Origin: Paenibacillus cellulosilyticus
GTDB taxonomy: Bacteria; Bacillota; Bacilli; Paenibacillales; Paenibacillaceae
NCBI RefSeq assembly: GCF_003182255.1
Contig: NZ_QGTQ01000024.1
Location: forward strand, 1-64,000
Length of the DNA stretch: 64,000 nucleotides
Direction of reading: 5' to 3'
The notes beneath the pieces were generated by a model, which saw nothing but the letters and a program-made list of their open reading frames with translations, did not search any database and was not told the DNA's origin. Of the stretch, positions 61,039 through 64,000 are shown piece after piece (within the stretch, counting starts at the first letter, position 1; each line of letters begins with the position of its first letter). The position numbers and the translations under genes were made by a program.

Positions 61039-61208
61039 GTTCGGCAGCTCTCCTCTATTGGTTACCATTCTCAATTTCAATTGACCCCATCCATCATATC
61101 CTTTTTATGCCGGTTTGACGATATGAAAAATTATACAATTGCGCATCGATTCTCAATTAAAAAGCAGCTCGCTGGATCCCCAGACTGCTGCTGATGTTCG
61201 ATGGTCGT

Positions 61209-61967
61209 TTATATAGAGACCGTCTCTATTTTCTCGATATACAGCTTATCGCCTACCGCGGCTTCGCCTGTACGGATGACCGATGCATAGACGCCGAAGT
61301 TCAGGCTCATCACATCTCTCACCGCTAGCAGTACCTCTTTGTTCCGTTCACGCGTATCAGGATCAATCGTCACGAGAATGCATCGCTCGCACGGCTCGAC
61401 AACCTCTAGCACAGTGCCGTCCTCAAGATGAAGACGCGAACCCACCCATTCATATTCGTCTTCGACAGCATCTTCAGACAGCGCAATCATCATGTTCGCT
61501 CGGAAACGGCGCGGATCTACCGGACCACCTAGTCGCTCTTCGATCTTCCGCAGCGAACGATCCGTAATGAGCAGCAGTCCGCCAGCATCGACAGACAGCA
61601 GCTCTTTGCTGTCTGGACGATGACGCTTTAATGAAATCGAGCGGTTCGGGAATCCGCCAAGCTCCTCTAACAAGTCATCTGTCCAATGAAGCATGCGTCC
61701 ATCCGGCGCTGTAATTTGTACCTCTGGAAAAGCCGCCTCCGTTCCGCCGCCGTCTGGCAGTGAAGCGGTATAGCTGAGCATATGCGGATACTGACGTGCT
61801 GTAATGAAGCTGTCCCAGCCTTCCTTATCATTATCGATCAACGCGTGGCTCCGATCGCCGTACATGCCATAAGCTGCAATCGGTGCGCGCTGCAGCGTCT
61901 CGCCTGCCATCGACTTGACCGGATAACGCGTCAAATGCGTAATTTGTCCGATGTATGTATGCGTCAC
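61209..61967 (-). CDS. MOSC-domain protein
   Basis: About 252 residues from the GTG seven bases after GAGAGGAG; an ATG at 61985 lies inside that box. The N-terminal MOSC_N segment has TRYPVKSMAGETL, with the Cys-bearing EPCERCILVTIDPDT and RFRANMMIAL in the MOSC domain. Homologues (YcbX, mARC) bind molybdenum cofactor and reduce N-hydroxylated compounds. It is monocistronic here. Confidence 0.9.
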   Translation of the reverse strand: MTHTYIGQITHLTRYPVKSMAGETLQRAPIAAYGMYGDRSHALIDNDKEGWDSFITARQYPHMLSYTASLPDGGGTEAAFPEVQITAPDGRMLHWTDDLLEELGGFPNRSISLKRHRPDSKELLSVDAGGLLLITDRSLRKIEERLGGPVDPRRFRANMMIALSEDAVEDEYEWVGSRLHLEDGTVLEVVEPCERCILVTIDPDTRERNKEVLLAVRDVMSLNFGVYASVIRTGEAAVGDKLYIEKIETVSI

Positions 61968-62089
61968 TTTGCTGCTCCTCTCCATTGGATCAAGTTGAAG
62001 CTTACGAACCTCGATGCTCTATGGAATCAGTATGTCTGTTCCCATGAGAGATCATAACCTATTCCAGCTGTACCTGTACAATAAGAAAA

Positions 62090-62107
62090 GCCGCGCTAAT
62101 GCGCGGC
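62090..62107 (-). terminator. Terminator overlapping the small gene stop
   Basis: GCCGCGC (62090-62096) pairs with GCGCGGC (62101-62107). On the minus strand TTTTCTT follows. The TAG stop of the 76-residue gene is inside it. Confidence 0.88.
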
Positions 62108-62326
62108 GGATGAATCCCCATCGATACTGCTTATGCTTTCAACTGTACGACCTTCGTCATCGATCTTGGGGTTCAACGTAATCGCTCGGATGCTTGCCTC
62201 TGGACGCTTGCTCCGAACTTGTCTTTCCGCATCGCCAATGCTGCTTGCCAGCACCTCGTCATAATAGGTAATGCCGTACAAATCTTGATATTCCACGGTA
62301 TAAGCGTTCGTTTGTTGAGAATTCAT
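62096..62326 (-). CDS. Hypothetical protein, 76 residues
   Basis: Starts MNSQQTNAYTVEYQD after a GGTGATCG site. The sequence suggests one alpha/beta domain, YTVEYQDLYGITYYDEVLAS and IRAITLNPKID. An earlier in-frame start at 62335 exists. I do not recognise a family. It ends at a good terminator, which supports it as a real gene. Confidence 0.65.
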   Translation of the reverse strand: MNSQQTNAYTVEYQDLYGITYYDEVLASSIGDAERQVRSKRPEASIRAITLNPKIDDEGRTVESISSIDGDSSAAH

Positions 62327-62351
62327 AGCGATCACCGTTGGCCTTCCATGA

Positions 62352-62849
62352 TTACTCGCGAGTAATCATCAGCTTATTGCCGTCCGGGTCTTTCACTACA
62401 AACCAATGATTATGCTCGATCTCGGTAACAAGCTCAACTCCAAGGCTCTTCATATAGGCCAACGAGCCTTCCAGATCGGCTGTCATGAACATAAAGGCCG
62501 GCGTCTGAACGGGCGGCGCGCCACCAGGCTGATCGCCTCCCCACATTGGCATCGTATCCAAGATAACACCTGTACCTTCCATCGGCAGCGGACATAGGTG
62601 CCCAGCGATAATTTCGCAGTCATCCGAATTCAAGCCAAGCACACGGCAGTACCAAGAACGGGAACGCTCTATATCCGTAACCGGAACGAAAATGCTGCCC
62701 ACCTTGTTTTTAATCGGGCTCGTTTCTGGCATAACTTGCTGATTCTCACACATTTGAATGCCTCCCATTATCATCTTCAGCGCTCTTGGCGCTGTAAAAG
62801 GTTTATAGCCCTCCGGTGAATCATGGTGTTGTGGTATGGAGTTCGTCAT
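62352..62849 (-). CDS. VOC-family protein
   Basis: About 165 residues from MTNSIPQHHD, whose GGAGG site lies in the end of the upstream AraC gene. The VOC part has VGSIFVPVTDIERSRSWYCR, PAFMFMTADLEGSLAYMKS and HWFVVKDPDGNKLMIT. The N-terminal 50 residues (SPEGYKPFTAPRALKMIMGG) are an unusual extension. It forms an operon with the AraC/GyrI gene. Confidence 0.78.
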   Translation of the reverse strand: MTNSIPQHHDSPEGYKPFTAPRALKMIMGGIQMCENQQVMPETSPIKNKVGSIFVPVTDIERSRSWYCRVLGLNSDDCEIIAGHLCPLPMEGTGVILDTMPMWGGDQPGGAPPVQTPAFMFMTADLEGSLAYMKSLGVELVTEIEHNHWFVVKDPDGNKLMITRE

Positions 62850-62853
62850 GCGT

Positions 62854-64000
62854 CTATGCCTCCGATTTCGCTTGAGTCGATTGTACAGGTACGTAACATA
62901 CAGCAATGATGCTTCCATCGCTGGCATAACCGTTTCCGTAGCTGGCGTACCAATCTCGCTCCACGTCCAGCTCATAATTAACCGATGCTCCCAGCCAGCG
63001 GTAAATCCGTTCAAGCACGCCTGTCATGAAGCCGTATGCCTCGCATTTCAAGCATGCATACAGCCCGCCGGCCAGCTCCTTTATTTGTGGATCACCCTTC
63101 CGTAATGGGAGATTATCCCATACATCTGTCGGTGCGAAGCAGACTTCATAGGCTTCCTCTTCCGCAATCGCCTCACAGCTGCCCGTCATATAAACAAGAA
63201 GATTCCGATTCGAATCTGCGCCGCTGCGCCGCAGCCATTCGATTGAAGCCTCGTCAGCCTGTTTGACCCGATCACTGCCGACGGCTCGGAAGGACGCAAC
63301 ACGAATGGGATGCCGCCAGACCACCTCGATATGGTCGGTCTCTTGGCTGCGTCTGACGGGAAGATACAGCTTCATCCGGGCGATGTTCCCATTCAGCTGG
63401 ACGTATTCTTCCAACATGCCATGCCCTCCAAGCGCAAATGTACTGCGCGGCAGCCATTCCGATAACAGTCGGTTCCATGCTGCAACAATCGTCTGCGCAG
63501 ATCCATACGGTGTTCGGGTCATCGCGTACAAGCCGCCAGGGAGATTCATTGGAGCCAATTCGAGTCGCTCCCGCTCGGCTTCCTCAACCGCATGCCGAGT
63601 ACCGCCATCGCTCACCGCGATTAACTGATATCCAAAGCCTTGTTCTTCTGAATCGACGTTCCAGCCGAATATTCGCAATCGGCCTGCTTCGAAGCCAGCC
63701 TTCACTAAGCGTATACGGAACGTTTCAAGTGCCGCCTCTTCGATTCCTTCTTCCTGCTCAGCCGAGTACAGGAAACCGATCCCCTGTTCCGCGCTCAATC
63801 GAATGACGCTGACATCGGGATACCGTTCCGATACATCTCGCTGCTCCAAGTACGCAACACGTTCATTCAGGCGAATACGTTCGAAGCTATAGATCATCTC
63901 CGACTGCCTATACATGCCGGGGGTCAAGCCGGTCGTGCGTTTGAATGCTTTGAGGAAGGTCTGATACGAATCGAACCCGCATTGAAAACCGACATCGATA
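62854..64000 (-). CDS. AraC-family regulator with effector-binding domains (5' end outside window)
   Basis: Partial: the frame stays open to the right edge. The edge holds the second AraC helix GFDSYQTFLKAFKRTTGLTPG, followed by about 357 residues with two GyrI-like halves (MYSFERIRLNERVAYLEQRD region; VVWRHPIRVASFRAVGSDR). AraC proteins with a GyrI domain sense hydrophobic or cationic compounds. The stop overlaps the start region of the VOC gene, so they are coupled. Confidence 0.85.
   Translation of the reverse strand, partial: IDVGFQCGFDSYQTFLKAFKRTTGLTPGMYRQSEMIYSFERIRLNERVAYLEQRDVSERYPDVSVIRLSAEQGIGFLYSAEQEEGIEEAALETFRIRLVKAGFEAGRLRIFGWNVDSEEQGFGYQLIAVSDGGTRHAVEEAERERLELAPMNLPGGLYAMTRTPYGSAQTIVAAWNRLLSEWLPRSTFALGGHGMLEEYVQLNGNIARMKLYLPVRRSQETDHIEVVWRHPIRVASFRAVGSDRVKQADEASIEWLRRSGADSNRNLLVYMTGSCEAIAEEEAYEVCFAPTDVWDNLPLRKGDPQIKELAGGLYACLKCEAYGFMTGVLERIYRWLGASVNYELDVERDWYASYGNGYASDGSIIAVCYVPVQSTQAKSEA

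Overview
The window looks like chromosomal DNA from a Paenibacillus-like Gram-positive soil bacterium. The evidence is strong AGGAGG-type ribosome binding sites, moderately high GC, YesM/YesN-type regulators beside sugar ABC transporters, many AraC proteins, a leucine T-box in front of leuA, a YwbE protein and a holin-like type I toxin. The assignment is inferred from gene content only. I see no rRNA, tRNA, CRISPR array, intact insertion sequence or prophage.

Layout. 0-7.4 kb: a short pyruvate kinase, an AraC regulator, a thioredoxin-reductase-like flavoprotein, an APH(6)-type kinase, a relic of a FecCD siderophore permease, a methyltransferase, a VOC protein and a DUF1835 protein. 7.4-25.5 kb: a large sugar-catabolic locus. 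On the minus strand it has two permeases and a binding protein, ended by a terminator, then a run of enzymes: rhamnose-mutarotase-like, SDR, enolase-superfamily dehydratase, Zn-alcohol dehydrogenase, fuconolactonase-like amidohydrolase, aldose epimerase, a membrane di-iron desaturase/hydroxylase, a Rieske ferredoxin, a ferredoxin reductase, an aldo/keto reductase and a creatininase-family protein. Divergent to it are a YesM/YesN pair and an AraC regulator, followed by a convergent GH27 alpha-galactosidase. My reading is import and non-phosphorylating oxidation of a deoxy or related hexose, with a MocDEF-like trio possibly removing an O-methyl group. This is the best candidate for an undescribed system in the window.

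25.5-36.7 kb: malate:quinone oxidoreductase, VOC and GyrI-like proteins, an SDR, an orphan HisG-like protein with an altered PRPP loop, a Nudix hydrolase, a TipAL-type MerR gene flanked by clusters of DnaA boxes, an extradiol dioxygenase/HxlR/azoreductase group that resembles a quinone-stress response, an FAH protein and a membrane phosphoesterase. 36.7-42.2 kb is rich in repeats: eleven 51-bp palindromic tandem repeats, an MFS gene, a second and diverged 51-bp array, a gene for an MPGQGG-repeat protein, a CCGAA microsatellite and an unrecognised gene.

42.2-64 kb: an OmpR-type two-component pair, DUF2332, a tandem-HTH MerR protein, MerR and AKR genes, a GNAT, VOC, an internally deleted phzF relic beside HxlR and an MFS exporter, a 27-residue holin-like toxin with its RNA hairpins, T-box-controlled leuA, AraC with an Fsr-like exporter, a membrane winged-helix protein, CapA, an acyltransferase, a diverged long inverted repeat, ankyrin and MOSC proteins, VOC, and an AraC gene that runs off the right edge.
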